Shown here piece after piece: positions 1 through 7,616 of a DNA stretch of 34,361 bases. The translations under genes and the position numbers were made by a program. Below the pieces are notes generated by a model. That model had not been told where the DNA came from. It did not search any database and saw only the letters and a list, made by a program, of their open reading frames with translations. The DNA is from Acidobacteriota bacterium (GTDB lineage: Bacteria; Acidobacteriota; Blastocatellia; Pyrinomonadales; Pyrinomonadaceae), in contig JAIVJI010000103.1 of the NCBI GenBank assembly GCA_020200135.1, forward strand, positions 1 to 34,361, read 5' to 3'. How positions within the stretch are numbered: the first letter of the stretch is position 1; the number at the start of each line of letters is the position of its first letter.

Positions 1-70
1 GGGAATACAAGTTTTGTTGCAGATGTTGGATACGAGGTATCCAGATTGGGGGTCGGAGGGGGAATAAAAC

Positions 71-91
71 GGGCGGGGGCGGGTCGGGGGG
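71..91 (+). other. G-quadruplex-type G-run motif
   Basis: Four G-runs of 3, 5, 3 and 6 bases are separated by loops of 1, 1 and 2 bases on the plus strand. This matches the canonical G-quadruplex pattern with very short loops. It lies about 260 bases upstream of the subtilisin-like gene. Folding is inferred from the pattern only. Confidence 0.6.
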
Positions 92-173
92 TAAGTTGTT
101 TGAAAAGCATAGGTTAAGACCTTCCGGACGGGGCGGGCGGGTGCCGTGTTTTGGTGGCACGTCTATTGAACTA

Positions 174-332
174 GGGACGGTCAGATCGTTGACAGGTTTC
201 GTGAGTGAAGCGGCCTTGAACTCTACAGTCCGGCTCTCACGCCGGGCGCGAAACCTGCCAACGGTCCCCTGGTTCTTTAGATTGAAGGGCGGCTCCCATC
301 CCCCGAATCACGCGGGCAGGCGTGAGGGAGCC
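174..332 (+). promoter_or_regulatory. Structured 5' leader of the S8 protease gene (three-way junction plus RBS-proximal hairpin)
   Basis: A long closing stem pairs 187-201 with 249-263 (14 pairs, one A-C mismatch) and can extend through 174-178 with 264-268 past an 8-base bulge. Inside it are two smaller hairpins: GAGT at 203-206 with ACTC at 220-223 (plus AAG/CTT and a CGGC loop), and CCGGC at 230-234 with GCCGG at 241-245. A second hairpin follows (GGCTCCC 291-297 with GGGAGCC 326-332; TCACGC 308-313 with GCGTGA 320-325) and ends just before the AAGGAAGG ribosome-binding region at 337-344. The layout is riboswitch- or attenuator-like, but it matches no riboswitch class I know. The rest of 1-349 contains a perfect small inverted repeat GGATAC-GAG-GTATCC at 28-42, the G-run motif and no gene. 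Confidence 0.5.
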
Positions 333-349
333 AAAGAAGGAAGGCTACC

Positions 350-2524
350 ATGTTACGTCGAATCTCAGCGCTTACAATCCTCCTGGCACTCGTCAGTGTT
401 TATCTCTCCCCCCTCGCGGCCCCCGCCGCCGCGGCTTCCCCCAAGCAGAAGAAGGCCGCCAAGCGCGTCTCCAAACTCGCCCCCGAGTTCGAGACGGCCG
501 GCCCCGCCGACGAAATCGTGCGCGTCCTCATCCAGACCAAGGGTCGCCCCTCCGCCGCGCACGCCGACGCGGTCGCCTCCAGGGGCGGCTCGAAGGGTCG
601 CGCCTTCGAGGCGCTCGACGTGTTGACGGCGGCCGTCCCCCGCTCCGCCCTCGCCACGCTCGCCGCGCGCGATGACGTCGCCTACGTCTCGCCCGACCGC
701 CTCGTCGCCGGCGCGATGGCCGTCACACGCGAATCGACCGGCGCGGCGCTCGCGCAGGCCGGCCTCCAGAACACGCCCGGCGTCACCGGCAAGGGCGTCG
801 GCATCGCCATCGTCGACAGCGGCATCAGCACCTCTCACCCTGACTTCCAGAAGAACGGCAAGTCGCGCGTCGCGGCGGCCGTCGACTTCACCGGCGGCGG
901 CACCGCCGTCGGCAAGAAGGGCATCATCCTCACCGACGGCATCCTCTTCGGCGACGGCATCCTGCTCGGCGACGGCGAGGACCGCGAAGGCCACGGCACG
1001 GGCGTGGCGGGCGTGGCGGCCGGCGGCGGCGCGGCCTCGCAGGGATACGGCGCGAGCTTCACCGGCATCGCCCCCGACTCTAGCCTCATCGACCTCAAGG
1101 TGCTCGACGACCACGGCGTCGGCACGACCAGTTCGGTGCTCGGCGCCATCAACTGGGCCATCCTCAACCGGCACCGCTACAACATCCGCGTGATGAACCT
1201 CTCGCTCGGCGCCCCCGTCCGCGAGTCCTACCACACCGACCCGCTCTGCAAGGCGGTCGAGCGCGCGGTGCTCTCCGGCATCGTCGTCGTCGCGGCGGCC
1301 GGCAACAACGGCCGCTCCGAAGAGGTCATCGGCCACAAGGAGAACGGCGACCCCATCTACCGCCCGGTCTTCGGCGCCATCCACACCCCCGGCAACTCGC
1401 CCTACGCCATCACCGTCGGCGCCTCCGACACCAACGGCACGGTCGCCCGCTCCGACGACCGCATGGCGCAGTTCTCCTCGAAGGGGCCGACGGCGTTCGA
1501 CCACCTGATGAAGCCCGAGCTGGTCGCCCCCGGCCGCGGCATCGTCGCGGCGATGTCTCAGGAGAACCCGCACACGGCCGCCCAGCGCCCCGACCGCGTG
1601 GCGCAGCCCTCGGGCGCCGGCGCGCTCCAGAACGCTTACTACAAGTACTACGGCACCTCCTTCTCCGCCCCGGTCGTGGCCGGCACGGTGGCGCTGATGC
1701 TCGAAGCCAACCGCTCGCTGACGCCCGCGCTCGTCAAGGCGACGCTCGTGCGCACGGCCAACGCGCTGCCCGACTCGCTCTTCGCGTCGAAGACGGCCAA
1801 CGCGCTGACGCAGGGCGTCGGGCAGGTCAACGCGGCGGCGGCGGTCGAGCTCGCCCGCGCCTTCGTCCCGAACGCCGACAAGCTGAAGGCCGGCCAGCAG
1901 GTGCTCCGCCCCAACTCGACGGTCGGCGGCACGTTCCAGATCGGCGGCGAGACGGTCAAGACATCGAACCGCGTGCTCTACTCCAACGGCGTGCTCTTCA
2001 ACCAGAAGCCCGTCCTCATCAACGGCATCCTGCTCGGCGACGGCATCCTTCTGGGCGACGGCATCCTGCTCGGCGACGGGATTATGATGGGTGACGGCAT
2101 CATCCTCACCGACGGCATCCTGCTCGGCGACGGCGCCGCGCACTCGAACCAGCAGGCGCTCGGCAGCGGCATCATCCTCACCGACAGCATCATCTTCGGC
2201 GACGGCATCCTTCTGGGCGACGGCATCATCCTCACCGACGGCATCCTCTTCGGCGACGGCATCCTTCTGGGCGACGGCATCCTCCTGGGCGACGGCATCC
2301 TCCTGGGCGACGGCATCATCCTGACGGACGGCATCATGATGGGCGACGGGATTATCCTGACCGACGGGATTCTGCTGGGTGACGGCATCATCCTCACCGA
2401 CAGCATCATCTTCGGCGACGGCATCCTGCTCGGCGACGGCATCATCCTCACCGACGGCATCATCCTCACCGACGGGATTCTGCTCGGCGACGGCATCCTC
2501 TTGGGCGACGCCAGGAGCCTCTAA
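350..2524 (+). CDS. Secreted subtilisin-like (S8) serine protease with C-terminal GDGI hexapeptide repeats
   Basis: 724 residues. An N-terminal signal peptide (basic start, hydrophobic stretch, Ala-rich cleavage zone near residues 24-30) points to export. A short inhibitor-like propeptide (about 50-125) precedes the subtilase domain. The catalytic triad is visible: Asp156 in AIVDSGIS, His215 in GHGTGVAG and Ser437 in GTSFSAP, with Asn319 in AAAGNNG as oxyanion residue. Residues 560-721 are 25 copies of a six-residue unit of the type I-L-L-G-D-G or I-I-L-T-D-G, broken once by a 12-residue linker. Three further copies (residues 192-209) lie inside the catalytic domain just before the His motif. 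Start: ATG preceded by an AAGGAAGG Shine-Dalgarno. It is convergent with the matrixin gene and shares its terminator. The protease call is firm; substrate and repeat function are unknown. A calcium-binding or beta-solenoid fold is a guess. Confidence 0.95.
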   Translation: MLRRISALTILLALVSVYLSPLAAPAAAASPKQKKAAKRVSKLAPEFETAGPADEIVRVLIQTKGRPSAAHADAVASRGGSKGRAFEALDVLTAAVPRSALATLAARDDVAYVSPDRLVAGAMAVTRESTGAALAQAGLQNTPGVTGKGVGIAIVDSGISTSHPDFQKNGKSRVAAAVDFTGGGTAVGKKGIILTDGILFGDGILLGDGEDREGHGTGVAGVAAGGGAASQGYGASFTGIAPDSSLIDLKVLDDHGVGTTSSVLGAINWAILNRHRYNIRVMNLSLGAPVRESYHTDPLCKAVERAVLSGIVVVAAAGNNGRSEEVIGHKENGDPIYRPVFGAIHTPGNSPYAITVGASDTNGTVARSDDRMAQFSSKGPTAFDHLMKPELVAPGRGIVAAMSQENPHTAAQRPDRVAQPSGAGALQNAYYKYYGTSFSAPVVAGTVALMLEANRSLTPALVKATLVRTANALPDSLFASKTANALTQGVGQVNAAAAVELARAFVPNADKLKAGQQVLRPNSTVGGTFQIGGETVKTSNRVLYSNGVLFNQKPVLINGILLGDGILLGDGILLGDGIMMGDGIILTDGILLGDGAAHSNQQALGSGIILTDSIIFGDGILLGDGIILTDGILFGDGILLGDGILLGDGILLGDGIILTDGIMMGDGIILTDGILLGDGIILTDSIIFGDGILLGDGIILTDGIILTDGILLGDGILLGDARSL
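923..976 (+). repeat. Three hexapeptide-repeat units inside the S8 catalytic domain
   Basis: Three in-frame 18-base units encode IILTDG, ILFGDG and ILLGDG between the catalytic Asp and His motifs, six residues before the catalytic His. They are the same units as in the C-terminal tract about 1 kb downstream. Confidence 0.9.
2027..2512 (+). repeat. Tandem 18-bp repeat tract encoding 25 hexapeptides
   Basis: The 486-base tract encodes 6 plus 19 hexapeptides around a 12-residue linker (AAHSNQQALGSG). Position 1 is always Ile, positions 2-3 are hydrophobic (L, I, M or F), position 4 is Gly or Thr, position 5 is always Asp and position 6 is nearly always Gly. Codon choice varies between copies (for example ggcatcctgctcggcgac and gggattatgatgggtgac), so the array is not a recent perfect expansion, although long blocks recur in the same order. 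Confidence 0.93.
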
Positions 2525-2579
2525 CGGAAGCCGGGAGTCGTTCGGCGCGGCTCTGACCCGACGCAAAGTCTGTCGGACG

Positions 2580-2630
2580 AAGTAAGGCGGGCGGAGAGGC
2601 TGACAAGCTTCTCCGCCCGCCTTACTTTTT
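2580..2630. terminator. Bidirectional intrinsic terminator between the S8 and matrixin genes
   Basis: An 18-bp perfect inverted repeat (2580-2597 and 2610-2627) extends to about 22 pairs with one G-U. It ends in a T-run at 2626-2630 on the plus strand. The mirror-image arms (AAGTAAGG and CCTTACTT) give a weaker T-rich tail on the minus strand. It sits at the end of two convergent genes. Confidence 0.9.
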
Positions 2631-4714
2631 AAAGCCGTCGGGGGGTAGCCCGTAAAGTCCGCGTCGGGCGCGTCGTCCGCGTTCCTCCTCAGATAGCCGA
2701 AGTACTGCATCAGCACGAAGGCGCGGTTGAACTCGGCCTGGACGAGCGCGGCCGTCTCGGCCACGCGTCTGAGCGCACGCGCGCGCGCGGCCGCGTCGGA
2801 CGTGTTGGACGCGCCGCCGAACTCCGCGACCGCCGCCTGCCGGTCGGCCGCCGAGGGCGCGACGCCCGCGTTGGCGTAGAGCGTGTCGACGAACTGCGCG
2901 GGCGTCAAACTCGTCGGGTGCCTCGCGACAAACTCCGCGCGCTGGACGAACTTGAGCGCGAACGCCTGCTTGTTGGCTTCGAGCTGCGCCTCCCAGTTGG
3001 GCTGGCCGACGACGATGCCGCGCCCTATCTCCTGCGTGTCGGGGAAGAACTGGTGGAAGCGCACGGGCACGGGCGTCCCCGCGACGCTGCCGAAGGCCGC
3101 CTTGTAGAGCCTGTAGACGAGGTAGCCGGTGTTCTGGAACTCTATCGACAGGAAGAAGGCCGCCGAGACGTTGACCCGCTTCACGTCGCGGCAGGCGGCG
3201 TCCGCCCCGCACGACTCGATCTCGCCCGTCCAGAAGTTGAGCCCCGACTGGTCTGGCTCGCGCGAGAGGAAGTCGCGGTAGTGCTGCGCGACGAAGAAGG
3301 TCGAGTCGTCGGAGAGGTTCTGCCCGGCGGTCACGGCGTTCGGCAGGTCGACCGTCAGCCCGCCCGAGACGTAGGCCACCTGCCCCGAGGCCGAGACCGC
3401 GCGCACGCTGTACTCGCCCGGCGGCGTCACGATGCTCGGCGTGATGTCGAAGCTGATGACAGGGATGCCGAAGCCGTTGAGCTGCTGCACGTTCGACACC
3501 GCGATGTAGGGCGAGTTGACGCTGACGCTGACGCCGGGCGAGGTGCCCGGCGCCGCCGCGATCAGGTTGTCGCCGCCGATGAGGATGGTCGCGGGCTGGC
3601 CGGGCACGACGGGCACGGCGACCGTCGAGAGCTGGAAGCTCGCGCCCGTGCCGATGAAACTCGGGTTGATGACGGGCGTCGCGGCCGGCACCCCGACGTT
3701 GAGCGTCGTGGTGGACTCCGCGCCGACCGTGACCGTCCCGGCCTCGGACGTGATGAAGGACGGCATGTTTTGGAGCGTCGTGCCGGGGTAGCCGCCGCCG
3801 TTCGAGCCTATCTGCGAGGCGAGGATCGGCTCCTCCAGCTGCTCGACGACGACGCGGTACTGGCCGGGCGGCAGGTTGTCGATGCGGTAGTTCCCCGCCG
3901 CGTTGGCGACGTTGCCGGCGACGAGCCGGCCCGTGGCGACCTCCTCCGCGAAGACGTGCGCTCCGAAGGCGGCCGTCCCCGTCGGCGAGCCGTAGCCGAC
4001 GCGACCCGCGATGCTCCCGAGCCCCGAGCGCGGGCCGTAGACGGCGCGGATGCCCGCCACGTCGTCCGACGAGAGCGTGCGCGTCGTGAAGTTCGGGAGG
4101 TTGTAGGTGCCGTTCGTCCCCTGGCGCGGCTGCATCGTGGAGCCGACCACGCCCGAGTGTTCGAGCCCGAGCATGTGTCCTATCTCGTGGACGAAGGTCG
4201 ATTCGAGGTCGTAGCCGTCGGGCGCCCCGTCGGTCGAGAAGAAGCTCGCGACCTGGCTGCCGAAGGCGTCGAAGCGCGTCACGAGCGGGTTGACGGCGAG
4301 GTCGGCCTCGGAGATGTTGCCCGCCCCGTCGAAGGTGACGCGCGCGCGGCCGGGCTGGACGCCCGTCGCGAACAGCGCGCGGTTGGCGCCCGTGTCGGCG
4401 ATGGTGATGAGGCTCACGCCGTCGGCGACGGCCTCCTGGGCGGCGCTCGTCGTGACGGTGAACTGGATGTTGGAGGCCAGCGCCCAGCGGCTAAGGGCGC
4501 GGCGCGCGGCCAGCACGACCTCGGCGCCGCTGGCGCGGACGTAGGCCGGGGGGTTGTTGAGCGAGGTCGAGAGCGCGACCGTGATGTTCGTCGTGGGCCA
4601 CCTGACCTGCGTGGTGGCGGCCGTGCTCGTGTACTGGAGCGTGTAGGCGCGCGTGTGCGCGGCCGGCGCGAGGACGAGCGCGGACAGGACGAGTAGAGTC
4701 GCGGGCAGACGCAT
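2622..4714 (-). CDS. Secreted matrixin-type zinc metalloprotease with CnaB-like and DUF4214-like domains; one-base frameshift near the 3' end
   Basis: Starts at ATG 4714 after an AAGGGG site; a TTG codon directly before it is the less likely start. A signal peptide (LLVLSALVLAPAAHTRA) leads into a metzincin domain with the zinc motif HEIGHMLGLEH (His176, Glu177, His180, His186) and a downstream Met (STMQP). Residues about 230-290 look like a carboxypeptidase-regulatory/CnaB beta-sandwich, about 340-455 like an IPT/Ig-type domain, and about 470 onward like DUF4214 (FLSREPDQSGLNFW). In the main frame there is no stop, and the frame runs far into the antisense of the S8 gene. One extra G in the run at 2640-2645 would give a stop at 2622, inside the terminator, and a 697-residue protein ending GYPPDGFKK. 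Its partner at 4941-7334 instead continues GYQFWLGKL for about 30 more residues, so this C-terminus is short either way. Confidence 0.85.
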
Positions 4715-4758
4715 CAATCAAAACCCCTTGGCGGACGGGTAGCGGGTCGGGGAACCTG

Positions 4759-4772
4759 AACCGGCGGGGAGA
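4759..4772 (-). promoter_or_regulatory. Leader element shared by both metalloprotease genes (copy 1)
   Basis: The 14-base block reads TCTCCCCGCCGGTT on the minus strand and is identical to 7433-7446. In both leaders it ends exactly 44 bases downstream of the -10 box. It may be a transcription-factor site or RNA element; nothing in the sequence says which. Confidence 0.5.
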
Positions 4773-4816
4773 GACCACTTCGCTGTGGGGCGAAGGCCGC
4801 TCGCGCGGCCCGAAGG

Positions 4817-4846
4817 ATGATAGCAGCGCGCGCGCCGCGGCTCCAA
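4817..4846 (-). promoter_or_regulatory. Predicted sigma-70 promoter of the matrixin gene
   Basis: On the minus strand, TTGGAG (4841-4846) and TATCAT (4817-4822) are 18 bases apart, with an A-run (4851-4857) upstream. The predicted start near 4810 gives a leader of about 95 bases. The arrangement is repeated at 7491-7520 upstream of the reprolysin gene. Confidence 0.65.
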
Positions 4847-4865
4847 GCCGTTTTTTTAGAAGGGT

Positions 4866-4933
4866 GCGGGAGGGAGGACGAGGAACGTCGGGCGGCCTGT
4901 GCGACTCTCGCCCAGCTTCCCTCGCCCTCCCGC
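4866..4933 (-). terminator. Possible terminator hairpin after the reprolysin-type gene
   Basis: GCGGGAGGG (4866-4874) pairs perfectly with CCCTCCCGC (4925-4933), with further partial pairing inside. It begins 8 bases after the stop of the reprolysin-type gene and lies before the next promoter. There is no strong T-run, so this is only a candidate. Confidence 0.4.
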
Positions 4934-4940
4934 CTCAACC

Positions 4941-7334
4941 TCAAGGCCCGAAGCGCTGCTGGTATTCGGACGAGGTGATGAACGCCTTGACCATCTCGGC
5001 CGCGACGTAGTTGCCGCCGAACTGCCTGAGCTTGCCCAGCCAGAACTGGTAGCCGGAGTCGTCAGTGTTGGGCGCGTCGGTCGGGTTGCGGCGCAGGTAG
5101 CCGTGGTACTGCAACAGGACGAAGGCCGTGTTGAGCTCTGCGGCCCTCACCGAGTTCGAGTCGGCTACGCGTCTCAGCGCCGCGGCGCGCCCGGCCGCGC
5201 CCCCGCCGGCGTTGTTGTAGACGTTGACGGCGTCCTGCCGCTCGGTCGCGGAAGGCTGTACCCCGGCCGAGGCGTAGAGCGCGTCGACGTAGGTGCCGGC
5301 CGTCGCCTGCGGGAAGCGCGCGGCGAAGTCTCCGCCGGCGGCGACCTGCGCGGCGTAGGCGTTCTTGTTGGCCTCGAGCAACTGCTCGTAGCCGGGCTGG
5401 CCGACTACGACGCCCTCGCCGACCTGCCGCTGGTCGCGAATCAGCTCGCGGTAGGTCACGCGCGTCGAAGGCGTGTCCGAGCGGCGGCCGAAGGCGACGC
5501 GCTGGATGCGGATGGCGTAGAAGCCCGTCTCCTGGAACTCGATGGAGAGGAAGAAGGCCGCCGAGACGTTGACGCGGCAGACCAGCGGGTCGGGGCTGCC
5601 GCAGCCCGTCGTCTGTCCGACCCAGAACGAGCGGCCCGACGCGTCCGGCTCGCGGTTGAGGAAGTCGACGTAGTGCTGGCGCACGAAGAAGTCGGAGTTG
5701 AAGGACGGGTCCTTGACCGGGTTCGGGCCGTTCGCCGCCTCGTTGCTGACGACGGTGACCGTGGCCGAGTTCGGGGTGCCGAGCGTCGCGTTCGTCGCGT
5801 TCGAGAGCAGGACCTGGAAGGTCTCCGGGATTTCGCCGTACGAGTCGTCGGTGATGAAGACGCTGAAGGTCTTGCTGGTCTCGCCGGCGTTGAAGCGGAG
5901 CGTGCCGACCGCCGTCGTGTAGTCGGAGCGCTCGCTGGCCGACCCGTCCGAGGTCAGGTACTGCACGGTCGAGGCGCCGTCGCTGCCGGAGCGCGTGACG
6001 GTCACCTGCACACTGCCCGTGCCCTCGGTCACGTGGTAGTCGGCCGCGCTGAACTGCACGGTCGGCGTGTTGGTCAGGGCGGCGAGGCAGCCGCCGTTGG
6101 CCGACGCGTAGGCGGTAATCTCGTCGCGCGAGAACTGGCAGAAGGTGAACAGCGTGTTCGACTGCGCGACGCCGGACATGATGGTCAGGGCGCACTCGGC
6201 ATGCCCGGTGTCCTCGGGGTGGGTCGCGCCGAAGTTGTGGCCTATCTCGTGCGCCGTGACGACGTACTTCTGCGGCGCGGTCGTCAGACGCTCAGAGACG
6301 CCGACGGAGAACTGCTGGAAGCGGCAGACGACGCCCCTCGTGGTGACGCCGTTCGAGGTGACCTCGCTGTAGGCGAGCCCGGTCTGGAACCCGTCGAGGT
6401 CGCGGCCCGTCCACATGTGCACGAGGTCGCGGTTCTCACTCCCGGCCGGGGGCGTGTTGGCGTAGACGACCCGCACCTGGTCGAGCAGCCCGCTCAGGCC
6501 CGCGGCGTCGTAGGGGTCGGCGGCGGTCGTCCAAACGCGCTGGAAGACGACCCTGAAGGTCAGGCCGGTCTCGGTCTGGTAGACGCCGTCCACCTGATTC
6601 ATGATGCTCAGGATTTCGTTGTTGGCGGCGGTCGAGCTGCTGCCCGAAGCCTGGAAGTACTCGAAGTCGGCCTCGGTGGCGATGTCGGCCTGACGCTTCG
6701 GCGAGAGCGGCGGGAGGGCGGGCTGGCCGGGGTCGTCGGCCGAGGCCGTGCCGCCGAGTTTCGAGTTGACGCGGCCGGCGAGCGTCTGGACGGCGCAGTA
6801 GGCGGGGTCGCCGCCGACCACGTCCGACTCGCGGTAGAAGAGGAAATCGCCCGGCGCGGCCCCGCGCGAATACCGCGCGGCCGACTCGACGAAGAACTTC
6901 TCGCCGCCCGCGATGATCATCCCCTCGACGGTGTCGCGGTCGATGGTGAAGCGCGCGTGGCTCCCCGCGACGCCCGCCAGCTCGCCCCTGAAGGTGCGCG
7001 CCGGCGCGCGCGGCAGCTCGCGCGTCTCGCCCCCGTCGAGGACTTCGACGGCGCGGTAGCCGTCGGCGCGCACGTCGTGGGGCGCGAGCAGAAGCTCGAA
7101 CGTCCCGGCGGAAGTTTCAAGCCTGAGGCGGCCCGTCCGGCGGACGCCGCGCTCGACCGAGGCCGGGTCGAGCCCCAGTCTGTCGTAGCGGCCGAGCACG
7201 CGGCCGACCTCCTGGTCGAACTCCCCGTACTTGATCTGCCCCGACCCGGCGGCCGGGAACAGCGCCGAGCCGCCCAGCGCGGCGCAGAGGCAAAGGACCG
7301 CGAATGCGTATCGCGCGACGTGTCTGCTGTCCAT
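4941..7334 (-). CDS. Secreted reprolysin-like (M12-type) zinc metalloprotease with Calx-beta and DUF4214-like domains
   Basis: 797 residues, ATG start preceded by AGGGGGA. The signal peptide spans roughly residues 1-33 (FAVLCLCAALGG core). A propeptide-like region leads to a metzincin domain with HEIGHNFGATH (His362, Glu363, His366, His372) and a downstream TIMSG Met-turn, the reprolysin pattern. A Calx-beta repeat follows (about 421-530, with VTEGTGS and DDSYGEIPETF), then a long C-terminal DUF4214-like region (about 540-797: FLNREPDASGRSFW, later GYQFWLGKL and ITSSEY). Calx-beta domains usually bind calcium. The C-terminal half aligns along its length with that of the matrixin gene downstream, so they share an ancestor or an exchanged C-terminal module, while their catalytic domains belong to different families. 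Secretion is inferred; the substrate is unknown. Confidence 0.93.
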   Translation of the reverse strand: MDSRHVARYAFAVLCLCAALGGSALFPAAGSGQIKYGEFDQEVGRVLGRYDRLGLDPASVERGVRRTGRLRLETSAGTFELLLAPHDVRADGYRAVEVLDGGETRELPRAPARTFRGELAGVAGSHARFTIDRDTVEGMIIAGGEKFFVESAARYSRGAAPGDFLFYRESDVVGGDPAYCAVQTLAGRVNSKLGGTASADDPGQPALPPLSPKRQADIATEADFEYFQASGSSSTAANNEILSIMNQVDGVYQTETGLTFRVVFQRVWTTAADPYDAAGLSGLLDQVRVVYANTPPAGSENRDLVHMWTGRDLDGFQTGLAYSEVTSNGVTTRGVVCRFQQFSVGVSERLTTAPQKYVVTAHEIGHNFGATHPEDTGHAECALTIMSGVAQSNTLFTFCQFSRDEITAYASANGGCLAALTNTPTVQFSAADYHVTEGTGSVQVTVTRSGSDGASTVQYLTSDGSASERSDYTTAVGTLRFNAGETSKTFSVFITDDSYGEIPETFQVLLSNATNATLGTPNSATVTVVSNEAANGPNPVKDPSFNSDFFVRQHYVDFLNREPDASGRSFWVGQTTGCGSPDPLVCRVNVSAAFFLSIEFQETGFYAIRIQRVAFGRRSDTPSTRVTYRELIRDQRQVGEGVVVGQPGYEQLLEANKNAYAAQVAAGGDFAARFPQATAGTYVDALYASAGVQPSATERQDAVNVYNNAGGGAAGRAAALRRVADSNSVRAAELNTAFVLLQYHGYLRRNPTDAPNTDDSGYQFWLGKLRQFGGNYVAAEMVKAFITSSEYQQRFGP

Positions 7335-7432
7335 AAAAAAATCCCCCTGACTCGTGACCCCTGGATAACTTTCGCGAGAGCGGTCTGCGACACGAACGCC
7401 CTTTGAAGAACGAATATATATTGTGGGGAGCT

Positions 7433-7446
7433 AACCGGCGGGGAGA
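7433..7446 (-). promoter_or_regulatory. Leader element shared by both metalloprotease genes (copy 2)
   Basis: Identical to the 14 bases at 4759-4772 and at the same distance from its -10 box. The leader bases between block and promoter have diverged, so the block itself seems conserved. Confidence 0.5.
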
Positions 7447-7490
7447 TTGCTTTGAGGCGGGGAGGCCGCCCGAACGTGCGGCACGAGTAA

Positions 7491-7520
7491 ATGATAACAG
7501 GGCGCGCGCCGCTACTTCAA
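7491..7520 (-). promoter_or_regulatory. Predicted sigma-70 promoter of the reprolysin-type gene
   Basis: On the minus strand, TTGAAG (7515-7520) and TATCAT (7491-7496) are 18 bases apart. Twenty-five of these 30 bases match 4817-4846. The predicted start near 7484 leaves a leader of about 150 bases, longer than that of the paralogous leader. Confidence 0.65.
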
Positions 7521-7616
7521 CAGTCTTGTTTTAGCGGTATGGCGGGCGGGCCGGCCCCGCGCGGGGAGTCTGGAACGCGCGGGGCCGATCTGCCCGCTCC
7601 CGCTCGCGTTGCTGTT

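Noticed and set aside
189-229. Sigma-70 promoter for the S8 gene starting with TTGACA at 189
   Set aside because: No acceptable -10 box at 16-19 bases, and TTGACA is part of the long RNA stem.
189-263. tRNA or a known riboswitch (cobalamin, purine or cyclic di-GMP class)
   Set aside because: No cloverleaf with TTCRA loop, and none of the conserved core bases of these riboswitches were found; only the generic three-way junction remains.
2027-2512. CRISPR-like array
   Set aside because: The 18-base units are contiguous, in frame and protein-coding, with no unique spacers.
365-2621. 1450-codon minus-strand frame running from the matrixin gene through the S8 gene
   Set aside because: The portion antisense to the S8 gene is a low-complexity shadow (repeats of AVAEQDAVGEDD type) of a protein with a complete catalytic triad and signal peptide; the terminator at 2580-2630 separates the two genes.
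2918-4696. 592-codon plus-strand frame
   Set aside because: Arg/Asp/Val-rich mirror of the matrixin gene with no domain, signal peptide or ribosome-binding site.
4899-7406. 835-codon plus-strand frame
   Set aside because: Shadow of the reprolysin-type gene, which has an intact zinc motif and promoter on the minus strand.
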